Below are positions 1 to 6,101 of a stretch of DNA of 17,385 nt, in pieces; positions within the stretch are counted from its first letter, which is position 1, and each line of letters begins with the position of its first letter. The notes beneath the pieces were generated by a model, which saw nothing but the letters and a program-made list of their open reading frames with translations, was not told where the DNA came from and ran no database searches. This DNA comes from JAKEGN01 sp964465665 (lineage in GTDB: Bacteria; Pseudomonadota; Gammaproteobacteria; Steroidobacterales; Woeseiaceae): NCBI GenBank assembly GCA_964465665.1, contig CAYXKM010000240.1, positions 1 through 17,385 on the forward strand, in the 5' to 3' direction. Both the position numbers and the translations under genes were made by a program.

Positions 1-1086
1 GCGCTCGTAATCGGCCGTCTCACTGTCTGTATTGACGCTGTAGGCGAAGCCTTTGCGCTCATCCGGGAACAGGCAAAGCATCGCGACAAAACCAACGACG
101 TCGCCGCCGTGGCAGTGACCAACCACGCCGTGGCGATCGCGGCGTATGAGCCCCAAGGCATAGCCTGAGACCAGGCCGCTTTTTGCGGCTTCAGTGGTCA
201 CCGGTCGGCCGCGGGCGCGCATCAGTGTCACATCGATAAACGTCCGGTCATCGATACGGCCGTCGCTCGAGAGAAACTGGAGGTAGCGTGCGAGATCGGC
301 CGCCGTGGTCGTGAACTGCCCGGCGGGGCGTAGAAACACCGGGCTCGCCGCATAACGGGAGCCGTCGTCGACATGCCCCCACGCAAGCGTCGGGTCTGCG
401 CCGTCGCCCTCTTGAGTCGTGAACAGGAAAGTACTGTCGCGCATGTTCAGTGGCGTAAGCAGTTGCCTGTCGAGCCAGGTTTCGTGGCGTTCCCCGGTGA
501 CGGCCTCGACGATCGCCCCGAGCAGCGTGTAGCCCATGTTGGAATAGGAAAAACGCGAACCAGGACGGACGCGTATTCGCAGCAGAACTTCAGGCTCCGG
601 AAAGGCAGCGGCGAGCGGCGTATCCGGTTCCGGACGTTCGCTGAACATCTGCCACAGGCGCGTATCGTCGAGGCCCGAGGTGTGGTCGAGCAGGTGACGC
701 ACGGTCACCGGCGTTTCGTTCTGCCAAGCATTATTGATGGGGAGATCCGGCAAGTAACGATTGACCGGTGCATCGAGATCAACTGCGCCGGATGTCGCCA
801 GTCGCAGCACGCCGGTCGCGAGCAGGCTCTTGGTGATCGAGCCTACGTGGAATCTCGTGTCCGTGGTGAACGGGGTGCCCGAGGCGTTGTCGCGCAGTCC
901 GGCCGCGCCAAGGCTTACTTCACCGTCACTGTCGAGAAGCGCCCAGGAAATGCCGGTCAGGCCCTCTTCTGCCAGTGCCTGTTCGAGGTCGCTTTGCAAC
1001 GTAGATTCGTTCGCCTGGCATAAAGCGGGGACGAGAATGAAAGCCAGCCGAAGGGATGCGAGGTGTCTGGTCAGGGAAGGGAGCAC
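1..1086 (-). CDS. Serine beta-lactamase-fold hydrolase, exported (3' end outside window)
   Basis: The reading frame is open from a GTG at 1086 to base 1, giving 362 codons, and the C-terminus lies outside the window. It carries the three motifs of the class C beta-lactamase / low-molecular-weight penicillin-binding protein family (Pfam Beta-lactamase, PF00144): Ser-Ile-Thr-Lys with the nucleophile near residue 83, a Tyr-Ser-Asn motif in the middle, and His-Gly-Gly near the visible end. The N-terminus looks like a Sec signal peptide with a probable cut after Cys-Gln-Ala near residue 25, so the enzyme is probably periplasmic. No ATG exists between the upstream in-frame TAG and the signal peptide, so GTG is the best start, although no clear ribosome-binding site precedes it. 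Members include esterases, D-aminopeptidases and peptidases; the substrate cannot be told, and resistance to beta-lactams should not be assumed. The next gene is divergent, with 242 bp between them. Confidence 0.85.
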   Translation of the reverse strand, partial: MLPSLTRHLASLRLAFILVPALCQANESTLQSDLEQALAEEGLTGISWALLDSDGEVSLGAAGLRDNASGTPFTTDTRFHVGSITKSLLATGVLRLATSGAVDLDAPVNRYLPDLPINNAWQNETPVTVRHLLDHTSGLDDTRLWQMFSERPEPDTPLAAAFPEPEVLLRIRVRPGSRFSYSNMGYTLLGAIVEAVTGERHETWLDRQLLTPLNMRDSTFLFTTQEGDGADPTLAWGHVDDGSRYAASPVFLRPAGQFTTTAADLARYLQFLSSDGRIDDRTFIDVTLMRARGRPVTTEAAKSGLVSGYALGLIRRDRHGVVGHCHGGDVVGFVAMLCLFPDERKGFAYSVNTDSETADYER

Positions 1087-1328
1087 TGATTGTAAGGTCG
1101 GCGTCAGGGAGGCGGAATGTAGCAGGTATGCACCTGGCTGCGCTTTCTAAATTTGCCTCGGCAACATACCTTAAAAGACTCAGTTAGCAACAAGTTGAAA
1201 AAGGAAAGAAAGCAGCCAAGAACGGAGCCTCAATCACGCCGTCCGGTTGGGTCAATTCTGAGGGCAAAACCCGGGTCAACTTTTGTTGCAAATCGACTAT
1301 GCTGGCGATCAGGCCACAAGGAGAAACG

Positions 1329-1832
1329 ATGATGCGCGCTGCGATTTTCGCTTTTTTTGTTGTTGCTTCGCCACCAATAGTCGCACAGGAGTTCCCCGAC
1401 ATTCCGACCGAGGCCGAGATACTGGACCCGGAACTCGAACTCAATTCCCTGGGCTCATTCAATGGTGTCTGGGAGGGATTTTTCGAAGTCAACTACGATC
1501 CCGTCGGCTTTTATCGAGATAGCAAGGCGGGCGTTCAGATGCGATTTGTCATCGACGGAAGCAATGTACAGGTGCAGGTCTACGAGGACGGGAAACCGGT
1601 ACGGTTGGCTGTCGAAAACTACATCTACGCTGTAGAGGGCACCGCATTGATAAACACCGTTAACAGAAACGATGGGTTCGTACAGAGTTTCTCCATTTTC
1701 CTCGCACACGTGGCTCGCGACAGAATGGAAGGCTATGTCTCGCTCAACGTGCACAACTTTTTGTACAGAAGTACGTCCCCCTGGCGAGTCTTCCCGGCTT
1801 ATGGGCGCCTGATCGTGGATAGAAAACAATAG
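1329..1832 (+). CDS. Secreted protein of unknown function
   Basis: A 167-residue protein that I do not recognise. The start at ATG 1329 is chosen because AAGGAGA ends about five bases before it; a second ATG follows directly. An upstream TTG-like start at 1299 would spoil the signal peptide. The first 20 residues form a clear Sec signal peptide (hydrophobic core FAFFVVAS, probable cut after VAQ). The mature part is acidic at first, then rich in alternating hydrophobic and polar residues with many aromatics (a Gly-Val-Trp-Glu-Gly-Phe-Phe segment near residue 47), which suggests a small beta-sheet or barrel domain; this is inference. No cysteine is visible in the mature region, so it is not a lipoprotein. 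It stands alone between a divergent hydrolase gene and a gene relic next to a tRNA, so it may be accessory. No function is proposed. Confidence 0.7.
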   Translation: MMRAAIFAFFVVASPPIVAQEFPDIPTEAEILDPELELNSLGSFNGVWEGFFEVNYDPVGFYRDSKAGVQMRFVIDGSNVQVQVYEDGKPVRLAVENYIYAVEGTALINTVNRNDGFVQSFSIFLAHVARDRMEGYVSLNVHNFLYRSTSPWRVFPAYGRLIVDRKQ

Positions 1833-1859
1833 CCTCGGAACCGGGAATGGCTACCAAGG

Positions 1860-2000
1860 TCACCTGTCGCGAAATTCGCCGTGGAACCCAAACTTCTTCC
1901 CGTTCTCATTGTTACGCCAGCGCCAGCGGAACACACCGCCCACGCGCACGTCCATCTCGCACACCGGCAGACGCCAGCCCGGCGGCCCGAGCAGCCACCG
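1860..2000 (-). pseudogene. Relic of an AHSA1/SRPBCC-domain gene
   Basis: Read on the minus strand from about 2010 to the TGA at 1860-1862, this frame encodes roughly 47 residues that look like the middle of an AHSA1-type SRPBCC domain (Pfam AHSA1, PF08327). They include Arg-Trp-Leu-Leu-Gly-Pro, then Pro-Val-Cys-Glu-Met-Asp-Val-Arg-Val-Gly-Gly, an aromatic Phe-Arg-Trp-Arg-Trp strand, and Phe-His-Gly-Glu-Phe-Arg. Complete members are about 140-170 residues long. Here the N-terminal third is missing because a tRNA gene lies directly upstream, and the C-terminal half is missing after the stop. No start codon or ribosome-binding site is visible. It is therefore read as a broken remnant. The family assignment rests on recalled consensus and not on a search. 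Confidence 0.65.
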
Positions 2001-2011
2001 TTGTCGAGAGG

Positions 2012-2088
2012 TGGTGGTGATGGGTGGAATTGAACCACCGACCTGCGGGTTATGAGTCCGCCGCTCTGACCAACTGAGCTACATCACC
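2012..2088 (-). tRNA. tRNA with CAU anticodon (elongator Met, or Ile2)
   Basis: A full cloverleaf of 77 nt including an encoded CCA. The acceptor stem is GGTGATG paired with CATCACC, the discriminator is A, the D stem is GCTC/GAGC, the T arm is GGTGG-TTCAATT-CCACC, and the anticodon loop is CTCATAA. The anticodon CAU fits elongator methionine tRNA or the lysidine-modified isoleucine tRNA. The initiator is excluded because the first acceptor pair is a normal G-C pair and the three G-C pairs of the initiator anticodon stem are absent. The last pair of the anticodon stem (31-39) is an A-C mismatch. Elongator Met is my first choice, but the sequence alone does not settle it. Confidence 0.93.
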
Positions 2089-2122
2089 GCAATTCATGTC
2101 ACTGGCGCCGCGAGGGCCGCAG

Positions 2123-2151
2123 ATTGTCCGTTGGCAATACTTGCGAGTCAA
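2123..2151 (-). promoter_or_regulatory. Sigma70-type promoter of the CAU tRNA
   Basis: On the minus strand TTGACT (2146-2151) is followed after exactly 17 bases by GACAAT (2123-2128). The predicted start is near 2116, giving a leader of about 28 nt before the tRNA. The region just after the -10 box is GC-rich, as in stringently controlled tRNA promoters. Confidence 0.6.
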
Positions 2152-2169
2152 GCCGACAGGCTGTTGATT

Positions 2170-3261
2170 CTACACGTTAAAGCGGAAGTGCATGACGTCG
2201 CCTTCCTGCACGATGTAGTCCTTGCCCTCGAGCCTCAGGCGCCCGGTCTCTTTGGCCCCTTGCTCGCCTTTGTACGCCACGAAATCATCGTAGGCGATGA
2301 CTTCTGCGCGAATGAAGCCCTTTTCGAAGTCTGTGTGAATTTCGGCCGCCGCGCGCGGTGCCGTCGCGCCGACCGGGGTGGTCCAGGCGCGGACTTCCTT
2401 GGGACCGGCCGTGAAATACGTCTGCAGCCCGAGCAATTTATAGCCGCTGCGGATCACACGGTCGAGGCCGGGTTCCGACAGCCCCAGATCGGCCAAAAAA
2501 TCGGCGCGGTCGGCCTGATCGAGCTGTGCGATTTCGGCTTCGATGGCCGCGCAGATCGGCACGACTATCGAGCTTTCCTTTGTCGCCAGGTGGCGTACGG
2601 CATCAAGGTGCAGATTGTTGTCGAATCCGTGTTCGTCCACGTTGGCGACGTACATCACGGGCTTGGCCGTCAGCAGTTGCAGGTCCCGCAATGCCAGCTT
2701 TTCTGTGTCATCCAGCGACATGGCGCGCACCGGCATGCCCCGGTCAAGTTGTATTTTGACTTTGCGCAACAGGTCTCGCCAGGCTACTGCTGTCTTTTCA
2801 TTCGCTTTGGCATTGCGTTCCGCTTTGTGAAGTTGTTTCTCGATCGCCTCGAGATCCGCTAGCGCAAGCTCGGTATCGATGGTTTCGATGTCGCCTGCCG
2901 GATCGACCTTGCCGGGGACATGGACCACGTCGTCATTCTCGAAACAGCGAACCACATGCGCGATCGCATTGGTCTCGCGGATATTGGCAAGAAACTGGTT
3001 GCCGAGCCCTTCGCCTTTGGACGCCCCTGCAACCAGCCCGGCGATGTCGACGAACTCCATCGTGGTCGGAATGACTTTTTGCGGCTTGACGATACCGGCG
3101 AGCACATTCAGCCGCGGATCCGGCACCGGCACGACGCCGACATTGGGTTCGATGGTGCAGAAAGGATAGTTCTCGGCCGGAATTTCGGCTGCGGTCAATG
3201 CATTGAAAAGTGTGGACTTGCCGACGTTCGGCAAACCGACGATACCGCACTTGATGGCCAT
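2170..3261 (-). CDS. ychF: Ribosome-associated P-loop ATPase YchF
   Basis: A 363-residue protein of the Obg/TRAFAC family, the usual length for YchF (also called EngD, homologous to eukaryotic OLA1). The P-loop GLPNVGKST is at residues 9-17, the G3 motif Asp-Ile-Ala-Gly follows near residue 70, and the G4 position reads Asn-Val-Asp-Glu in place of Asn-Lys-x-Asp. That change is known to shift YchF from GTP to ATP. The C-terminal 85 or so residues form the TGS domain. YchF binds ribosomes and is a negative regulator of the oxidative stress response in E. coli. It follows pth by 6 bases on the same strand, the standard pth-ychF pair, and is probably cotranscribed with it. A tRNA gene with its own promoter lies downstream. 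Confidence 0.97.
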   Translation of the reverse strand: MAIKCGIVGLPNVGKSTLFNALTAAEIPAENYPFCTIEPNVGVVPVPDPRLNVLAGIVKPQKVIPTTMEFVDIAGLVAGASKGEGLGNQFLANIRETNAIAHVVRCFENDDVVHVPGKVDPAGDIETIDTELALADLEAIEKQLHKAERNAKANEKTAVAWRDLLRKVKIQLDRGMPVRAMSLDDTEKLALRDLQLLTAKPVMYVANVDEHGFDNNLHLDAVRHLATKESSIVVPICAAIEAEIAQLDQADRADFLADLGLSEPGLDRVIRSGYKLLGLQTYFTAGPKEVRAWTTPVGATAPRAAAEIHTDFEKGFIRAEVIAYDDFVAYKGEQGAKETGRLRLEGKDYIVQEGDVMHFRFNV

Positions 3262-3267
3262 GGCTGC

Positions 3268-3858
3268 CTAGGACTCGTTCGATGCTTTCGTGTGCAGGGC
3301 TTTCATCGCCGCATTCAGACCGCTCTCGACCAGCATCGGCATGATCGCGATCGCTTCCTCGATGTTGCGCCTTACGGCATTTTCCACGTCCCGGGACGGC
3401 GCCTGCAGTACGTAGCCCGTGACCCGGTCCTTGTCCCCGGGATGTCCGACACCGAGCCGCAACCGCATGAAATCGGCGCCACAATGGCCGATCACATCCC
3501 GGATGCCGTTATGCCCGCCGTGACCGCCGCCCTTCTTCAGGCGCACCGTGCCTGGCGGCAGATCGATTTCGTCGTGAGCGACAAGCAGGGTGTCGGTCGA
3601 AAGGCGATAGTAGTCGAGCACGGCGCGAACGGGCCCGCCGCTCAAGTTCATGAAACTCTGCGGCTTCATCAGCCAGACGTCTTCACCGGCGATCCTCGCG
3701 CGGCAGATCTCGGTGTCGAATCGTTTCTCGGCACGAAACTGCGCGCCCAGTTTTCGCGCGAGCGCGTCGACGAACCAGAATCCTGCGTTGTGCAGGGTCT
3801 GTGCGTACCGCTCCTCGGGATTGCCGAGGCCGGCGATAATGGACAGATGACCACTCAT
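3268..3858 (-). CDS. pth: Peptidyl-tRNA hydrolase
   Basis: A 196-residue Pth enzyme, which splits peptidyl-tRNA that has dropped off the ribosome. The family motifs are present: Ala-Gly-Leu-Gly-Asn-Pro near the N-terminus, the catalytic histidine at His23 in Leu-His-Asn-Ala-Gly, Lys-Pro-Gln-Ser-Phe-Met-Asn, the catalytic aspartate in Ala-His-Asp-Glu, and Gly-Gly-His-Gly-Gly-His-Asn-Gly. The start at ATG 3858 puts the first motif at the usual distance. The longer frame from 3918 would begin inside the loop of the rplY terminator and is rejected. No strong ribosome-binding site is visible. It lies between rplY and ychF, as in other gammaproteobacteria. The upstream terminator implies partial read-through or a separate promoter for pth-ychF. 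Confidence 0.96.
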   Translation of the reverse strand: MSGHLSIIAGLGNPEERYAQTLHNAGFWFVDALARKLGAQFRAEKRFDTEICRARIAGEDVWLMKPQSFMNLSGGPVRAVLDYYRLSTDTLLVAHDEIDLPPGTVRLKKGGGHGGHNGIRDVIGHCGADFMRLRLGVGHPGDKDRVTGYVLQAPSRDVENAVRRNIEEAIAIMPMLVESGLNAAMKALHTKASNES

Positions 3859-3903
3859 GATTGTCGGGTGTCGAAGCCTTGGCGCAAACGGGTCGCTGCG
3901 GAC

Positions 3904-3929
3904 AAAAAGGCCGCCCATTGGCGGCCTTT
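3904..3929 (-). terminator. Intrinsic terminator after rplY
   Basis: On the minus strand GGCCGCC and GGCGGCC form a perfect 7-bp stem with a 4-nt loop, extended by AAA/TTT pairs and followed by a run of T. It begins 23 bases past the rplY stop codon and precedes pth. Confidence 0.85.
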
Positions 3930-3951
3930 CGTCGCGGAGCGCGATGCGAAA

Positions 3952-4635
3952 CTAGCCCTTCTCGTCGGACTTGTCTTCGCTGTCGGCCGCCGGTGCGGCA
4001 CCTTCGGCCGGAGTGACCTCCGCTGCTGCAACCACCGGCTCCTCGATCATCTGTTCCTTGATGACATGGATGGAGACTATCGGTTGATCGTGCTCCTCGC
4101 CATGCGACAGCTCGATGATTTCGACGCCAGCGGGCACCTTGATATCTGACAGGTACAGCATGTCGTCGATGTCGAGGCCGGAAACGTCGACTTCGAAATA
4201 CTCCGGCAGATCCTTCGGCAGGCAGGAGACTTCGACGTCCGTCATGAGGTGCGACACCTTACCGCCGCCAACCTTCACGCCGATCGCGACATCCTCGCCG
4301 ACAAAGTGCAACGGCACGTTCATGCGGATCTTCTGGTCGGCAACGATACGCTGGAAATCCATGTGCAGAATCTGCGGCTTCGCAGGATGACGCTGAATGT
4401 CCTTCACGATCACGTCTTGGGTCTTGTCGCCAATCTTGATGGTCAGGATGCTCGAGTAGAACGACTCGTTCTGCAACTGGTGCATGACCTTGCTGTGCTC
4501 GAAGGACAGGAGCCGCGGCTCACGCCCGGCGCCATACAGGATTGCGGGGACTTTTCCTTCACGACGCAGGCGGCGGCTCGCACCCTTGCCCTGATCGTCA
4601 CGGAATTCCGCAATCAGATTGAATTCCTGTTTCAT
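3952..4635 (-). CDS. rplY: Ribosomal protein bL25, long CTC form
   Basis: A 227-residue bL25/CTC protein, which binds loop E of 5S rRNA in the large subunit. The N-terminal RNA-binding domain (about 1-92) contains Gly-Lys-Gly-Ala-Ser-Arg-Arg-Leu-Arg and the typical Val-Pro-Ala-Ile-Leu-Tyr-Gly. It is followed by the second beta domain of the long form (about 93-190) and an Ala/Glu-rich acidic tail. E. coli has only the first domain; the two-domain form is common in Pseudomonas relatives. The start ATG 4635 is preceded by GGAGA about seven bases upstream, and that site lies in a small TGGA/TCCA inverted repeat. A promoter is visible at 4723-4751 and a terminator at 3904-3929, so rplY can be a single-gene transcript. 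Negative feedback on rplY translation has been reported in E. coli and relatives. Confidence 0.96.
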   Translation of the reverse strand: MKQEFNLIAEFRDDQGKGASRRLRREGKVPAILYGAGREPRLLSFEHSKVMHQLQNESFYSSILTIKIGDKTQDVIVKDIQRHPAKPQILHMDFQRIVADQKIRMNVPLHFVGEDVAIGVKVGGGKVSHLMTDVEVSCLPKDLPEYFEVDVSGLDIDDMLYLSDIKVPAGVEIIELSHGEEHDQPIVSIHVIKEQMIEEPVVAAAEVTPAEGAAPAADSEDKSDEKG

Positions 4636-4687
4636 CTGGACTCTCCAATATCTGATAAATTTTTATGCCTTTTCAGGCTTTTACGAA

Positions 4688-4713
4688 GATTCCGGCCGCG
4701 ACCAGCCGGAATC
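4688..4713 (-). promoter_or_regulatory. Leader hairpin of the rplY mRNA
   Basis: GATTCCGGC and GCCGGAATC form a perfect 9-bp stem with an 8-nt loop. With the promoter at 4723-4751 the predicted mRNA start is near 4716, so this hairpin would sit at the very 5' end of an 80-nt leader. It could protect the mRNA or bind bL25. A role as terminator for prs is less likely because no T run follows on the minus strand. Confidence 0.5.
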
Positions 4714-4722
4714 GGGGCGCGA

Positions 4723-4751
4723 ATCATAGCCAATAGGCAGGGTTGCCGCAA
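4723..4751 (-). promoter_or_regulatory. Sigma70-type promoter of rplY
   Basis: On the minus strand TTGCGG (4746-4751) and TATGAT (4723-4728) are separated by 17 bases. The -10 box matches the consensus in five of six positions, and a GC-rich discriminator (CGCGCC) follows. Confidence 0.65.
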
Positions 4752-4942
4752 TTGCGGCGGCAGGTCTGGCCGTTAGCCGACTGCCAAAAGGATGACTGCT
4801 AACGCGCGAGCGGACAGTTGCCGGGCTGCTCGTTTGCGGGAATTAAGCGGACCGCAGGGAGCCATCCCGTCACAGGCCACCCCTCGGCTGCAGTGCCCGG
4901 CTCAATCGTCAAAAATAAACTCGGCACCCATTTATGGCACTG
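4752..4942 (-). other. Untranslated gap between prs and the rplY promoter
   Basis: Together with the rplY leader and promoter, this makes up the 307-bp gap between prs and rplY. No convincing gene is seen on either strand. A 7-bp inverted repeat CAGTGCC/GGCACTG (4891-4897 and 4936-4942) starts directly after the prs stop with a 38-nt spacer; this is too far apart for a standard terminator, and I see no other prs terminator. Confidence 0.4.
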
Positions 4943-5896
4943 TCAGTCCACGTACAGCGAGCTCACGGACTCCTCGTCCGAAATGCGCCGCATGGTCTCC
5001 GCCAGCAGTTCGGCGATCGAAAGCTGGCGGATCTTCGGGCAGGCTTTGGCTGCCGCGTTCAGGGGAATGGTGTCGGTCACGACGATCTCGTCCAGTTGCG
5101 ATTCGGCGATCCTGCTGACCGCAGGGCCGGACAGTACCGGATGCGTGATGTACGCAGCAACGGTGGCGGCGCCTTCCGCTTTGAGTGCGGCCGCGGCGTG
5201 GCACAGGGTGCCGGCGGTGTCGACCATGTCGTCGATGAGCACGCAATTCTTGCCGGAGACCTCACCGATGATATTCATGACCTCGGACTGATTCGCCCGC
5301 GAGCGGCGCTTGTCGATGATGGCGAGTTCGGCGTCATCGAGTCGTTTCGCCAGCGCCCGTGCGCGCACGACGCCGCCGACGTCCGGCGATACGACGACCA
5401 TCTTCTGGTATTTCTGCTTCCAGACATCGCCAAGGAGTACCGGCGATGCATAAACATTGTCGACTGCAATATCGAAGAATCCCTGGATCTGGTCGGCGTG
5501 CAGATCCACCGTGAGCACCCGATCGACGCCGGAGGCACCGATCAGTTTGGCGACCAGTTTCGCCGTGATGGGCACGCGTGCGGCACGCGGCCGCCGGTCC
5601 TGGCGGGCGTAGCCGAAGTACGGGATGACCGCGGTGATCCGCGACGCCGATGCACGATTCGCAGCGTCCGCCATAACCAGCAATTCGATAAGATTCTCCG
5701 CCGCAGGCGGGCAGGTGGGCTGGATGATGAAGGTTTCCCGGCCGCGGATATTCTCCAGAATCTCGACGCTGATCTCGCCGTCGCTGAAGCGCCCGACATG
5801 GGCCCGCGCCAGCGGCACATGCATGACCCGGGCAATGTCCTGGGCAAGCTTCGGGTGCGCATTGCCGGTAAAGATCGCCGTTGTCGGCAGGTCCAC
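4943..5896 (-). CDS. prs: Ribose-phosphate pyrophosphokinase (PRPP synthase)
   Basis: A 317-residue class I PRPP synthase, making 5-phosphoribosyl-1-diphosphate from ribose 5-phosphate and ATP for nucleotide, histidine, tryptophan and NAD synthesis. Diagnostic motifs are Arg-Phe-Ser-Asp-Gly-Glu near residue 36, the Pro-Tyr-Phe-Gly-Tyr-Ala-Arg-Gln-Asp segment (92-100), Asp-Leu-His-Ala-Asp-Gln-Ile-Gln-Gly-Phe-Phe (131-141), the catalytic flexible loop with Lys-Arg-Arg (196-198), and the PRPP loop Asp-Asp-Met-Val-Asp-Thr-Ala-Gly-Thr (222-230). The start is GTG 5896, preceded by AAGGAGA with a rather long spacer of about ten bases. The gene lies 61 bases after tRNA-Gln on the same strand, with no separate promoter noticed, so it is probably transcribed from the tRNA-Gln promoter, as is common in gammaproteobacteria. 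Confidence 0.97.
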   Translation of the reverse strand: MDLPTTAIFTGNAHPKLAQDIARVMHVPLARAHVGRFSDGEISVEILENIRGRETFIIQPTCPPAAENLIELLVMADAANRASASRITAVIPYFGYARQDRRPRAARVPITAKLVAKLIGASGVDRVLTVDLHADQIQGFFDIAVDNVYASPVLLGDVWKQKYQKMVVVSPDVGGVVRARALAKRLDDAELAIIDKRRSRANQSEVMNIIGEVSGKNCVLIDDMVDTAGTLCHAAAALKAEGAATVAAYITHPVLSGPAVSRIAESQLDEIVVTDTIPLNAAAKACPKIRQLSIAELLAETMRRISDEESVSSLYVD

Positions 5897-5957
5897 GGTG
5901 TCGTCTCTCCTTACGTCGCAGGTTCCGGTGTCGACTGATGGCCGCGCATGGTGCTGC

Positions 5958-6032
5958 TGGCTGGGGTGGCAGGATTCGAACCTGCGGATGACGGGATCAA
6001 AACCCGTTGCCTTACCACTTGGCTACACCCCA
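5958..6032 (-). tRNA. tRNA-Gln (UUG)
   Basis: A 75-nt cloverleaf with encoded CCA. The acceptor stem is TGGGGTG/CACCCCA, the discriminator is G, the anticodon arm is ACGGG-TTTTGAT-CCCGT with anticodon TTG, and the T arm is GCAGG-TTCGAAT-CCTGC. The weak T-A first acceptor pair is typical of bacterial glutamine tRNAs. It lies directly upstream of prs, its usual position. Confidence 0.97.
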
Positions 6033-6057
6033 TCTGGCCGGTCCGCATGCGCGCGCA

Positions 6058-6086
6058 ATTGTGCGGGCGGTCCGGGAAGGTGTCAA
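6058..6086 (-). promoter_or_regulatory. Sigma70-type promoter of tRNA-Gln and prs
   Basis: On the minus strand a perfect TTGACA (6081-6086) is followed after 17 bases by CACAAT (6058-6063). The predicted start near 6051 gives a leader of about 19 nt before the tRNA. It lies in the 69-bp gap after lolB, where ispE would normally be. Confidence 0.75.
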
Positions 6087-6101
6087 ACCAGCACGATCGC
6101 G

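Noticed and set aside
373..1023. Plus-strand open frame of 216 codons
   Set aside because: Antisense to the hydrolase gene, whose SxxK, YSN and HGG motifs are intact.
1799..2038. 79-codon minus-strand frame over the tRNA 3' end
   Set aside because: It reads through the tRNA in a different frame from the AHSA1-like relic and has no family features.
3859..3918. Longer start for pth at 3918
   Set aside because: It would begin inside the loop of the rplY terminator and adds residues not found in the family.
2920..4149. Long open frame on the plus strand, 409 codons
   Set aside because: It lies opposite ychF, pth and rplY, which have unmistakable motifs; its translation is rich in His, Arg and Asp in the manner of antisense frames in GC-rich DNA.
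4891..4942. CAGTGCC/GGCACTG repeat after prs as a terminator
   Set aside because: The arms are 38 bases apart and the T-rich stretch lies between them instead of after them.
4934..5938. Plus-strand open frame of 334 codons
   Set aside because: Exactly antisense to prs, with no family features.
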